Below are positions 11,210-21,385 of a stretch of 64,000 nt of DNA, piece by piece. Numbering within the stretch: position 1 is the stretch's first letter; every line of letters begins with the position of its first letter. The notes beneath the pieces are model-generated. The model made no database searches. It was not told the DNA's origin and worked only from the letters and a program-made list of their open reading frames with translations. The position numbers were made by a program, and so were the translations under genes. Origin of the DNA: Mallotus nudiflorus (lineage: Eukaryota > Streptophyta > Magnoliopsida > Malpighiales > Euphorbiaceae). Location: assembly GCA_947683625.1 (NCBI GenBank), contig CANTUR010000162.1, positions 124,001-188,000 on the forward strand, written 5' to 3'.

Positions 11210-13820
11210 GGGTAGATTTTCACCATTTAATGCAGCCATAATAAAGTCTTGGCATAAGTCATATGATGAATAAATCAAATGGATTGCAAGGTTAAGTCTT
11301 AGTTTTGAAAATAATTAAAAAATATTGGGTATAAGCCAACTTATTGACATGAGCAAAATTAAACAACCCTTTCAATCCAGTATTCTATGTGTTGCAATGC
11401 AATATTAGGCTCCAAGTGTAAACTTATTTGTATTCCCCTTTGGATTGACATCTATTACACTTACAGATGTGTTTGTGCTAACTGGCTTGCCAGTAATTAG
11501 ATAAATATAGGGTATAGTAGATGCAGATGACACTGAGTTGATAAAGTTTTTAGTTGCATCCACTGAATACTCATCATATCACTCATTAATTCATTAGAAA
11601 ATTAAATCTAAGGTTCAACCAGATGAGAAGGAACATATGGAGTTCCTTTGGGTGCTAATATGCAAGTTTTTTATATGCCCAAGTTTTGGGAAGCCAACAA
11701 TTGAATACATAACTTTGGTTAGAGCTTTAGCATCAGGGAAATTTTTTGCTCTTGGATCAATACTCCTTGGCCTTGCTTATCAATCCCTTAATTGCTACCA
11801 TTCTTACAAGCCATTCTTAAAATTTGGAGGATCTCTATGGTTAGTGCAACTTTAGATATTTGCATATTTTTTAGAAAATTAGAAGTGCCCAACTAATATC
11901 TTCTAGTCATCCAATAGGAATTCAATTTTGTAGTTGCACTTGTTCTATGAGTTTGGGAGATGTTATGTCTTTTTTAACCATTTGAAGTTTAGAACTGAAG
12001 AATAACTTTTCATTTTTCTTGGTGAATAATTAAAGAACCCTTGGTTAGAACACATCAGGTATAAAGATGTAAAAGAAAATCGACATGAGATTGTGAAGAT
12101 TTTCTTTTACACCTTCACAATTAAGAGGCAATTTCCTATGCAATGGATCATTAGCTTTTGATCAAACTAGGCCCTCATTGTCTCCTATATTATACCTTCC
12201 TTTCTTATGGGCCAGATAATTTGGTCTTGATTAAGTGCCATATCCCTCATACAAACTTGTAGATTTTAGTACTATGCCAATAATGCCTAATCAAGTCAAT
12301 ATATGGTCAATATAATTCATATGCTTTGAATTATCTAATAACACTAACATTATAACTACATGTTGATAGGTTCACTACCTTTTGGTTTAGAAGATACATT
12401 AATCTGATTCCAACTCTAGTAGATAAAGTTTTATCAAGTATTTGCCTCATATTGATTAGTTTCATTATGGATAATTGTTATTTTTTTTATTATGGGGTAA
12501 TTTCATTCAAGCATATACAAACACACATATTTGTGTTTTCATTATTTGTGTAGGTCTTAAAACTCTTATTCAATATTGTCCCAACTAAGGACACTAAGGA
12601 TAATACTACTTTTAAGAAGGAAAAAAATGTAAGTGTTATCCTGTGAAAACCAAAGAAATCAAAGCAAATGGTCACTGATCAAGCTATGGTTAATAAAAAA
12701 TCAATCTTCTCTCACTTTAGAATTAGAAGGTTAAGCAGGCTAAGACAAACAAGGAAGTTTGCTAATACCATTGCTAATACAACTGATATGTCAGATGAAG
12801 ATATTGATGATCCAGAAGAATATAGTGCAGGTGAATGGATTAATGAATTGATTAAGGTTATTAAATCAGGTATAAATGATATCGAACCAAACATTAGCAT
12901 AATAAATAAAATAAAAGAAGAACAAAAATGTTTAGTTAGTGATTTTGACAAACTGAAACACATTATTTCATCTATTATCTAGGTATTGTGTAGTAAATTT
13001 GATTAAAATTAATGTGTATATATGTTTTATTAGTATATCACTTTAAATAATTCCATTATTCATCATTAGAACTTATCAGGATGGTAAGATAGAGAGACTT
13101 CAGAGAGCCTTTTAAAAGGATTCACTAGAGGATCCATTGTCTACTATTAATTTCAACTTCCTTAAAGAAAGCAACATTAATGCTCTACATCAACCATCTT
13201 CTTTTATAAAGGATGACATTAAGTCTATAAAAAAAACACACTAAAATTCATTATCCGGCATGAGCTATTGTCTTTTAGTTCGCAGCAGATGTACATTATA
13301 AAATCTGTCAGTTCTATCTTATGCACTGCTACCAAAATGCTAGATCAAGTTGAATCTCTTAATATAGCTCTTCAAAAAATAGATTCCATATTCCAGACTT
13401 TTGTTCAAGCAATAAAAATAATTGAGGAAATAACATCCAAGATTGAAGATTTAAAGTTTAAGGTTAACAACAACAAAAAGTGGAAGGAATCTATTAATGC
13501 ACATTCAAAGGAGTTATTTGATATCAAGACACATCATGAAAATAATGAAGAGATCATAAGTAATTTGAAGAAAGAAATTACTAAGATTGTGGCCCTCAAT
13601 GGTGAACTTTTAGCCCAAGCTGAAAAAGTCTAATGACAAAAACATGAGGTGATTAAGCAATATGAGATTAGTAGTAAAATGCTACTTCAACAAAACACTA
13701 GATGACAGAATGTAAGAAAGCAACTCAAATTTGAGATGGTTGTTGCTTAGAATGGTGTGGACTTAAATCTCTTGATTTTGATTCCATTTGAAACTTCATA
13801 TATTACTACTATATGGACAT
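11210..13820 (+). pseudogene. Decayed plant mobile domain (PMD) gene
   Basis: About 11412-11505 encodes 'FVFPFGLTSITLTDVFVLTGLP', matching the conserved start of the PMD fold. About 11620-11850 continues with 'HMEFLWVLICKFFICPS', 'VRALASGKFFALGSILLG' and 'KFGGSLWLVQL', then a TAG where the family normally has Trp, before 'IFAYF'. The middle (11870-12660) has lost its frame. Two open pieces follow. One at 12668-12982 (104 codons) has an acidic patch. The other at 13268-13633 (121 codons) is predicted coiled coil and is followed in frame to about 13820 by stops, one of them a TGA before 'QNVRKQL'. A C-terminal coiled coil is usual in PMD proteins. PMD genes occur as host genes and as cargo in plant transposons; no transposase or terminal repeats were found here. 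Confidence 0.6.
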
Positions 13821-14227
13821 AATGTTATTGATATAAACCTATGATTTATAATTAAAAAAGTTAATGAAAAAAACACTATTATAACACATATTGTTTATAA
13901 AAATAATACTTTGTTAACATAATATTGGCAATTACATTCAAACCAAAATTATAAACTAAACTCATGATTATATCTTCAATATTGGTGAAGCCATATTATT
14001 CATGTAAGTTAATTTTAATTATAAATAAATAAGATAAAGTTTTTTATAATTTAAAAATCATGTAACAGTAATTTAATTATAAACATATTAAGATAAATGA
14101 AAAAAATAAAAATAATTTTGAATTACAATATGTCAAACTTAAATATACGTATAGTATGCCAAAAATGATTAATATTTTACCGCCAAAACCAATCATATTA
14201 GGGTTAATGCATGTTGTACTTCATCAC
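13821..14227. other. AT-rich intergenic stretch
   Basis: Nothing recognised upstream of the TATA-like motif. Confidence 0.4.
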
Positions 14228-14236
14228 TATAAAAGG
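14228..14236 (+). promoter_or_regulatory. Possible TATA box
   Basis: TATAAAAGG lies 76 bases before the ATG at 14312 of the small decayed gene, a plausible core promoter position. It is inferred from motif and spacing only. Confidence 0.35.
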
Positions 14237-14311
14237 AATCTAATACATCTAGTCTTTTCCATACAAATATCCAGTAATATCAAAAATCATTTTAGGGAGT
14301 ACCTCTTCAAC

Positions 14312-14662
14312 ATGGCAAGATGTGTAGGCCATGCAACACCAAATAAATGGGAGGTTTCACCTTCACCAAAATCAGTTGAAGCATTATACATAGTAGTAAG
14401 AAAATAACTAGATGACCTACATGAGGAGCTTAAGGTATACATCAGTGAAAACAAAAAGATTTAGGGTAATCCCTTAATAGAAGATGAGATCATTAATCCC
14501 CAACCCTTGGTGGTAGTGTATGATCTATACCTTAAACTTGACAAGTCTAAGGTGAATGAGCACTAACAAAAATTTAATGCCCAGCTTTTCAATGCAGTAA
14601 CTACTTCGGCCAAACAAGCACTTAAGAAAAGGGGAAGAAAGCCAAATCCAACAAAGAAATAG
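14312..14662 (+). pseudogene. Unrecognised small gene, copy 1 (decayed)
   Basis: From ATG 14312 to TAG 14662 is exactly 117 codons, with three in-frame stops (TAA 14405-14407, then a TAG and a TAA). Landmarks in order are 'SPSPKSVEALYIVVRK', 'LDDLHEELKVYI', 'INPQPLVVVYDLYLKLDK' and a basic tail 'KKRGRKPNPTKK'. A related reading frame lies at 17564-17828 plus 20500-20594, with the same blocks in the same order. Sharing of order and spacing between two diverged copies indicates that a real protein family was once encoded. I do not recognise it. It lies just downstream of the PMD pseudogene, so it may belong to the same mobile unit, but that is conjecture. Confidence 0.5.
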
Positions 14663-15480
14663 ATTCAAGAATGGCAACCTACTATTATAATATTTATGTT
14701 TTATGCTTTGTTTCATTTTTTTAGCTCTATGGTGAAGGTAGTGTATTGTTCATGGCTGTTTTTTTTCTTATTTCTTTACATTTCTATGGAATGCTCTACA
14801 TCACAACATCTATTTGTTGGTAATTTAGTTTTTTTACAATAATGGTATCATTTTTTTTATTATTTCACTTAGGAAATTTTAAGAAGTTTGTTTAGTATGT
14901 TAATAGAAGCTTGTTATAGAATTCATCGTGGTTAAAACCAAACACGGTACTTCATTAAATTAAAATTTACAAATATGCTTATTCCATTATTTGTTAATGC
15001 AAAATGTTTACTAAATAATGAAAATTCAAAAATAAATATGGCATTCTAAAAAATTAGCTTAGTTTTCACTCGACAATACAACATTGTATTAGTATGGTCA
15101 TTCTTAAAACTCAGTTCATTATCTTCACAAATACAACTGTATTTCTATAAAAATTGATTATTTTTATTCTAAAAAATATGACTACTATTCAATTAATATT
15201 ACATAAATGACATCGTTTACATATAATTCATTTTCTTTTTCAACATTGGCATGACTGAAATATGCTTATATTTGCTTACACGCTAATCTAAAGCGTCATC
15301 CATCTTAGTTTACACATCTAACCAAGTCATACACACAAATGACACCATTGTAAGAAGACATTTCAGTTTCCAATGTTGGCATGACGATTGCAGTAATTAT
15401 CTTTACTTACATGCTAATATGAGCTTATTAAGATAACCACCTTGCCTATAATTAATGCATTGAGCAATCGAAATGCAACA
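14663..15480. other. Intergenic, nothing recognised
   Basis: AT-rich; no coding pattern or repeat ends seen. Confidence 0.5.
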
Positions 15481-15488
15481 ATTTTATA

Positions 15489-17409
15489 TAGGGGTGTGCA
15501 TAATTTTTGAGAAATAAAAAATTGAACCGAACTGACCCAATTTGGTTCGGTTATGATATAAGGTGATTCAATTTCGATTAAGGAAATAACTAAATTTTAA
15601 TTTTTTATTTTTGGTTCGGTTTGAATGGTGTTTTAACCAAACCAAACAAATTAATCAAATTATCAAAACTCATCGTTATATATATATATATAATATCTTT
15701 CATCGTTGTTACCCTAAATTTTTCTCCTCTTCCCAACGTCACTTCCTCTCGAGTCTCGCCCACTACCTCTGTGTTTTTTACCTTAAATTTTTTAGATCAC
15801 TTCCTCTCGCTCCTTAATTTCTTGTTCCTTTCAAGTTTCAATCACCTTACACTGTCACTGTCTTAGACTCTCGGTGTCTCCCTTGCTCACAGTCTCCACC
15901 TACAGCTTTTAACTCTTTAGGTTCGCATTAATTTTTTTAATCTCTTTTGTTTGTGTTCTTTTAATCATGCATGTGTTGTTTTTTAATGGTTTGATTTGTT
16001 TGAAAAAATAATATCATTACCGAAAATGTCATTAATGAAAGTTTATCTATTTTTTGTTTAATCAATGATCACATTTCTCATTTTCGAGATATCTAAGTTA
16101 GCTACTTGTTTGTTTTTGCTCCCATCTTCTTCCTTTGTTATTCATATTTTCATATTATATACAAAAGTGTGCTTCTATTCCAAAAACAAAAACCCTTTTC
16201 AAAAAAAGTAATTTTAGTGGTTCAAATTAAAGAATTAACGTTCACACTTTAATTTTATTTTTCTACTTAACATTTTGCAAGATAATATTAATAGTAGCAC
16301 CACCACTGTAATTATTTATGATTACGTATTTTAGATATAATGAAGAAACTTAAATCTAATTGCTTAATTATAATTACTTATCTATTTTAGATATAATGAA
16401 GAAAATTAACATCTGTTAAAGAGTGTGGCTTTATTGCTTAGTTTCTAGCAAGTTGCATGAGATGTGGTATGAAAGTGAACTGTAGTAAAAGTAATCAGAA
16501 TATTTTCTTTAATGATTTTTTATCATTAGGAAATGAAATTATTGATACATAAGGTTGTGAATGCTACTACTTTTTTATATGTTTGAAGGTATTATATTTA
16601 TATACTTATGTTGCTAATGTTGTTAAAATTTTAGTCTCTTGTTGCTATATTATTTTGATTTTGATGTTGTTTTTCTTTTAGAAGTTGCAGGAATTTATCA
16701 TTTCTACTTGTCATTTTGTCTCTGGTTTATGATCTTTTTTTTATTATTATCAGTGTTGGAGTCTCATATATTTATTATTTGTTATTAATTATTTGTTTTT
16801 GTTTTGATTTGGTTTTTTTAGGCAAAGCATGGAGAATTCTTGTTCAAACAATATTGCAAATTTTATATTGTGTAGTTTGTAAACTTAAGCATGGAGAATT
16901 TGTGTTCAAACAATGAGTTTTTATTAGTTTTTAGGTAGAATATATGTCATATATGTAGTTAATTTGAACTTTATGGACTTAATTATTGAAGTGTCTTTTA
17001 TTTTATTTATTTAAGAGAAAATATTTTATTTTGTTTTAATATTTATGTAATATGTGAAGTCTATAACAATATGAAGCTTAGTGTTAGATTATAAAATAAA
17101 AATAAAAATTGAAAGTTTTAATTATATGGGCTTATAGAAAACTATGAAGCTTAGTGTTAGATTATAAAATGAAAAAATTAAAAGTTTGAAGTCCATGGGC
17201 CTATAGAAAAATTTGAAGCTTAATGTCAAATTATTAAATAAAAGTGTTAGATTAAACTCGTGGGCCTACAACCCAAAAACCAAAAAATTTGGTTCGAAAA
17301 TGATTCAGTTTTCCCTATTTATTTGGTTTGTTTAGTTTCATCTCCCATAAATTTAATTATTTTAGTTTAGTCAAGAAATCAACCTAAAATCGATTGAACA
17401 CACACCCTA
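15489..17409. mobile_element. Non-autonomous hAT-like DNA transposon
   Basis: The left end reads TAGGGGTGTGCA; the right end, complemented, reads TAGGGTGTGTG. Flanking 8-mers are ATTTTATA (15481-15488) and GTTTTATA (17410-17417), a 7/8 match, as expected for the 8-bp target-site duplication of hAT elements. Subterminal GGTTCGGTT motifs (15544, 15614) and 'ggttcgaaa' on the other side fit the binding-site repeats of the superfamily. At 1921 bp with no transposase frame it is non-autonomous. The interior near 15690-15930 is CT-rich and could be captured gene 5' sequence, but that is unproven. Open frames at 15611-15866 and 16716-16916 have no family support. Confidence 0.65.
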
Positions 17410-17563
17410 GTTTTATAATTACTGTATATTTCAAGAAGCACTTATGTATTTGAATTTGAAATTTTCATATAAATATCAGTAAAATGAAATGGTCCATACC
17501 TACACATCCTAAACAAAAAAGAAAAAAAACCAACAAATTCGAATACAATTAACAAATCTAACT

Positions 17564-17828
17564 ATGAACATTACACAACCTTCACCATGGAGCTGTCAAT
17601 CAAACGATTCTACAATAAAGGTTCTTTACAAAGTTGTAAGAAAAGACCTTGAACAACTTAAGTAGGAGCTCCATCAATACCTGTATCGACAACTTAGAGA
17701 TCCATCCATCCAAAACACAATCTTTGAACCAAAGCCTCTTATAGCACTCTATTATATATACCTTAAATAGAACAAGGAAAAGGAAGAGGAGTGACTTATA
17801 GAGGAGTGACTTGTAAAGGAGTTGGAAG
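17564..17828 (+). pseudogene. Unrecognised small gene, copy 2, 5' part
   Basis: From ATG 17564 the frame gives 'DSTIKVLYKVVRKDLEQLK', 'ELHQYLYRQLRD' and 'FEPKPLIALYYIYLK', matching the order of blocks in the copy at 14312. It contains two TAG and two TGA stops; the TGAs lie in a duplicated 'gaggagtgactt' unit. It is cut at 17828 by a copia element. The last five bases, GGAAG, are the target-site duplication. The remaining 3' part is at 20500-20594. Confidence 0.5.
17824..17828. repeat. Target-site duplication GGAAG (left)
   Basis: Identical to 20495-20499 on the other side of the copia element. Confidence 0.85.
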
Positions 17829-17985
17829 TATAAACAACTGAAAGGAAGAAAAAAAATATTGATTGTATTCTATATCTGTACAAAGGTTACAAACCTTGTT
17901 ATATACACAACAAAAATATGTGTCTATGGAAGGTAAACCTAGCTAATTTAGGAATACCAATATACAATAGGAATACAAGAAATAT
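17829..17985 (-). repeat. Copia 3' LTR, truncated
   Basis: Nearly identical to 20244-20402 ('attgattgtattctatatct', then 'gtgtctatggaaggtaaacc'). The match stops abruptly near 'agaaatatgaagag', where the right copy continues into LTR sequence and this copy into unrelated element sequence. Confidence 0.85.
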
Positions 17986-18059
17986 GAAGAGAAAAACATG
18001 GAGATTCATGTAATTTGGTGACTTATGAAAAAGAACAAAGAAAGGAGATTGATTACTAA

Positions 18060-18650
18060 GGATAGGAGTAGTCTGCTTGTTAATAAGATGGACAGCTGTA
18101 TGAATAGCTTCAACCTAAAAGTGAGGTGGAATAGAAGACTCAAGTAAGAGAGTTTGAACAATTTCCACAACAAGACAGTTTTTTTCGTTCCACGACCCCA
18201 TTTTGTTTAGGGGTACCAAGATAGGATTATTGAGTTAAAATGCCTTTGTCATTAAAGAATTGAGCAAGGTATAAGGCACAAAACTCTCTTCCCGGATCTG
18301 ATAAAAAAATTTTGATTACTTTTCCAAATTGTGTTTCTATAATAGTGAAAAAGTTTTTGGCAATATTTGTTAGTTTAGATTTATAACACAAGAAATACAC
18401 CTAAGTAAAACATGTAAAATGATCAATAAAAAGAATAAAATATTTATACCCAAGTCGAGACAAAATAGGGGAAGGTCCTCACAAATCACAATGAATAAGA
18501 TCAAAAGGAGCATCAACTTTAGTATTACTAGAAGCAAAAGGTAATTTAGCAAATTTGCCAAGAACACAAGTTTGACAATGCTGAAAATCATTATTCTTGA
18601 TAATTAACTTATCAAGGACAAGCTAAGATTTAAACATAGACTCTAACCGA
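18060..18650 (-). pseudogene. Copia integrase fragment
   Basis: On the minus strand: 'LIHCDL' (first catalytic Asp) followed by a stop and 'GPSPILSRLGYKYFILFIDH', then 'FGKVIKIFLSDPGREFCALY' (second Asp), then 'GTPKQNGVVERK' (catalytic Glu). Upstream, 'HCQTCVLGKFAKLPFASS' belongs to the pre-integrase region. Spacing is that of a retroviral-type integrase core. Several in-frame stops and loss of the C-terminal part make it non-functional. Confidence 0.75.
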
Positions 18651-18786
18651 CTAGCATGTGGATGACCCAATTGACGATGCCAAAGATCCCAAGTATTTTT
18701 CGTATATGAGGTGTAAGATGATGCAGTGACAGTAAAACAAAAAGGAGGACTTTTTTTGGATTGAGATCAAGATGAAACAAACGCCC

Positions 18787-19160
18787 CTATTTATGCCCCT
18801 TCATGATCACTTGCCCTGTGTGAAGGTCCTGCACATCACAACCATTAGGAGAAAATTTAACGGAATAATTATGATCAGTAAGTTGTCCAACAGATATTAA
18901 ATTATTTATTAATCGAGGAACATATAAGGTGCTAGGAAGGCAAATGGATTGAGAAGAATTATGTGGCAAACAAACGGTACTAAAGCCTTGAATGGGTAAT
19001 GTTTTACCATTGGCAGTTGTCACGGATTGGTTTAGGGAACAAGGTTTCAAATTAATAAATGCATGTTTTTTATTGTCATGTGGTTGAAAGCAACTGAATC
19101 AATAAACCAAAGAGTATGCTTAAGTCCTATACCTGATAAACCAGCAGTAGAAAAAATAGA
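18787..19160 (-). pseudogene. Copia protease-region fragment
   Basis: The open stretch 18787-19050 reads 'SVTTANGKTLPIQGFSTVCL', then 'LPSTLYVPRLINNLISVGQL', the characteristic segment after the copia protease active site in which the 'LYVP.L..NLISVGQL' motif is highly conserved. The active-site part upstream (about 19080-19130) is damaged. Confidence 0.75.
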
Positions 19161-19201
19161 GGAAAGGACACTTAGATGAGTTTATTGCATTGAGTCTTGA
19201 A

Positions 19202-20120
19202 TCATCTTTTAAATGGCATGCGGTGTGAGAGACGGTTCAGACAAGTTTCTAATTTTTTATCACTGCTCATAGTAATAAAGGCTGTTTGTTTATTTTTTAA
19301 AAGCCTGCACTCCAAAATGATATGGCCCGATTTCTTACAATAGTTACATATATTCCTCTTCCGACAATGAGATTGTGCATGCCCGAATTCATTATAGTAC
19401 CTGCAATGGATATCTTTTTTGTTTCCATGTCTTTGTCTTGAATGATACCTTCCACGTGAAGCAAGAAATATAGAATCAACTGAATTAGTTTTTATGTCTA
19501 ACTGTGCCTGTGTCTTTAAGCGTGTTTCATCATGAATAAGTTCTCCCAATACGGATTCCATTGTCAGATTTCCACGATTAATTAATGTTCCCCTAGTTGT
19601 CTCAAATTCAGGTCTGAGCTTCATGAGGAACTACATCACTCTTTTGCGATCTCTTTCTTTCTTTACTTCAGCATATGCGGTAGTGGAAATCTTAGAAGAG
19701 GAAATCATGTCTTGTTCTGTCCATAATTTTAACATTTCAGTATAAAAGCTACGAATATCCTTATCTTTTTGGTTGATGTTGGCTATTTCGTATTCAAGTT
19801 CGAATTATCTTGATTGGTTCACTTGAGAATAAATTCCTTTAACATGATTCCATATATTAGCAGCAGTATTAAAAGACCAAAGACTTAGGGCAATATCAGG
19901 TTCAACTAAGTTGAGAATCCAAGAAATAATTTGTGTGTTCTTTGTTTTCCAACTGATCTTCTTCTTCTCATCATCTTCTGCCTTCTCTGATCTATCAAGA
20001 ATGCCAGAAAATCTCTTGCCAAATCAATAAAAAATTTCTGCCAAAGTGCAAAATTTCTGCCATTGAATTTGACAGATATAGCTTCAAATTTGTTTGTATC
20101 TATGGTGAATAATCAAAATT
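19202..20120 (-). pseudogene. Copia gag with double zinc knuckle, broken
   Basis: The open stretch 19202-19624 contains 'CRYYNEFGHAQSHC' followed by 'CNYCKKSGHIILEC', two CX2CX4HX4C-type knuckles (the first has Tyr for the second Cys position). The region upstream to about 20120 on the minus strand is gag-like ('MLKLWTEQD', 'VNQSR' blocks) with stops. Gag packages element RNA. Confidence 0.65.
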
Positions 20121-20230
20121 TTGGAAACACAAGGTTTAAGTTTGAACAGATCCTCTAAAGGATGAATACAAAGAAAAGAAAGAAATTCTTTAGAAGAATT
20201 GTGAGCTAGAGTGCAAAGAAGTTGAACTTA

Positions 20231-20243
20231 GGCTCTAATACCA
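20231..20243 (-). other. Copia primer-binding site
   Basis: On the minus strand TGGTATTAGAGCC lies directly beside the LTR end at 20244. It matches the 3' end complement of initiator tRNA-Met with one change. Confidence 0.8.
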
Positions 20244-20494
20244 TATAAACAATTGAAAGGAAGAAAACAAATATTGATTGTATTCTATATCTGTACAAAA
20301 GTTACAAACCTTGTTATATATACAACAAAAATATGTGTCTATGGAAGGTAAACCTAGCTAATTTAGGAATACCAATATAAAATAGGAGTACAAGAAATAT
20401 GGAGAGATTTTCGTCTTTATTCTTCAGCAAGATCTTCTCTGTTTGACAACAAATGTTCTTCCTTGATTATTGGCCAAATTTGCTCCATTTGACA
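20244..20494 (-). repeat. Copia 5' LTR, full length 251 bp
   Basis: Bounded by the primer site on one side and by GGAAG on the other; the outer end on the + strand is ...TTTGACA. The inner end has TATA instead of the expected TGTA. Confidence 0.8.
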
Positions 20495-20499
20495 GGAAG
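20495..20499. repeat. Target-site duplication GGAAG (right)
   Basis: Matches 17824-17828. Confidence 0.85.
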
Positions 20500-20594
20500 A
20501 GGCAACATTAGTGGAAGTACCAGCACTAATAGTAAGGACAACAACTTCTAGTGACAACAATCTTGATTTCTCTGATGCTTTAATAGAATTTTAA
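20500..20594 (+). pseudogene. Unrecognised small gene, copy 2, 3' part
   Basis: Continues the frame of 17564-17828: leaving out the copia element and one GGAAG, 265 + 95 bases make exactly 120 codons ending in TAA at 20594. The reading after the junction is 'EEATLVEVPALIVRTTTS', then 'NNLDFSDALIEF'. The exact frame match across the insertion supports both the element boundaries and the former coding status of the target. Confidence 0.5.
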
Positions 20595-21380
20595 TCTTCT
20601 GAGTGATTTATATTTTTTTTATATTGTGAACTACTGTGGTGGTTTATATCACCTTTCTTTAATATAATAATAATTATGGATCATTTATTTTATGTGCTCA
20701 ACTTCTCCACTTAGTTCAAACATTTAAATTGTTATCAGATTACTTAGATTAACAATATTGTTAAAAATTAACAAAATATGATACATCTTTTAAGAATACA
20801 TTATAAATGGAACATAATATTGTGCTAAGTATTCATCAAATTTAAAATTAACAAAATACTATTCAAACATATGTCAACTAAAGTTATTCTTAACTTCATA
20901 ATATAAATTCATGTATGGTGAAACTTGTGAGTATATATCAAGTAATATGGTGAAGGATTCAATCTATACATTTTGTTCTTTTTTTTAGCAAACCAGGATG
21001 TTAATGTCCGTTGTTAATGGATGAATCAATATAAGTATACTATCTTTTTGAGTTACACCTTCATATGCTTATGCATGCTCATATAAAAAAAAATAGTATA
21101 AATTAATTGGTAGATATTTCAATGCATATAATATAGTACGTTAAGTGAACACTACTTGAGATATTATTTCTTTTCATAAAATAATGTATGAAATTTTTTT
21201 CTATTAAACATTCATAATAACATTACATATTTATAAACTATTACTCTTACCTAATTTTAATGTGATGGTCTGTTGACAATTAGACCTATAAAGAAGAATA
21301 GTAAAATAATACAACAAATATAACATAAATTTCAACCATGTAATGAATTAATCCAAATGGTTCCATTCTTCATCGACATG
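20595..21380. other. AT-rich intergenic, with possible gene tail
   Basis: Nothing recognised over most of it. The last bases (about 21332-21380) may hold the last codons of the minus-strand viroplasmin-like gene that is split by the solo LTR. Confidence 0.4.
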
Positions 21381-21385
21381 CAAAT
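21381..21385. repeat. Target-site duplication CAAAT (left)
   Basis: Identical to 24602-24606. Confidence 0.85.

Larger units (their letters stand above)
17829..20494 (-). mobile_element. Truncated Ty1/copia retrotransposon
   Basis: Element flanked by GGAAG duplications. On the minus strand the order is 5' LTR (20244-20494), tRNA-Met-type primer site, gag, zinc knuckle, protease, integrase, then the outer part of the 3' LTR (17829 to about 17985). Reverse transcriptase, RNase H, the polypurine tract and the inner part of the 3' LTR are missing. A single deletion running from after the integrase to about 17985-18000 would explain this. It has many stops and is dead. It splits the small gene copy 2. 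Confidence 0.85.
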
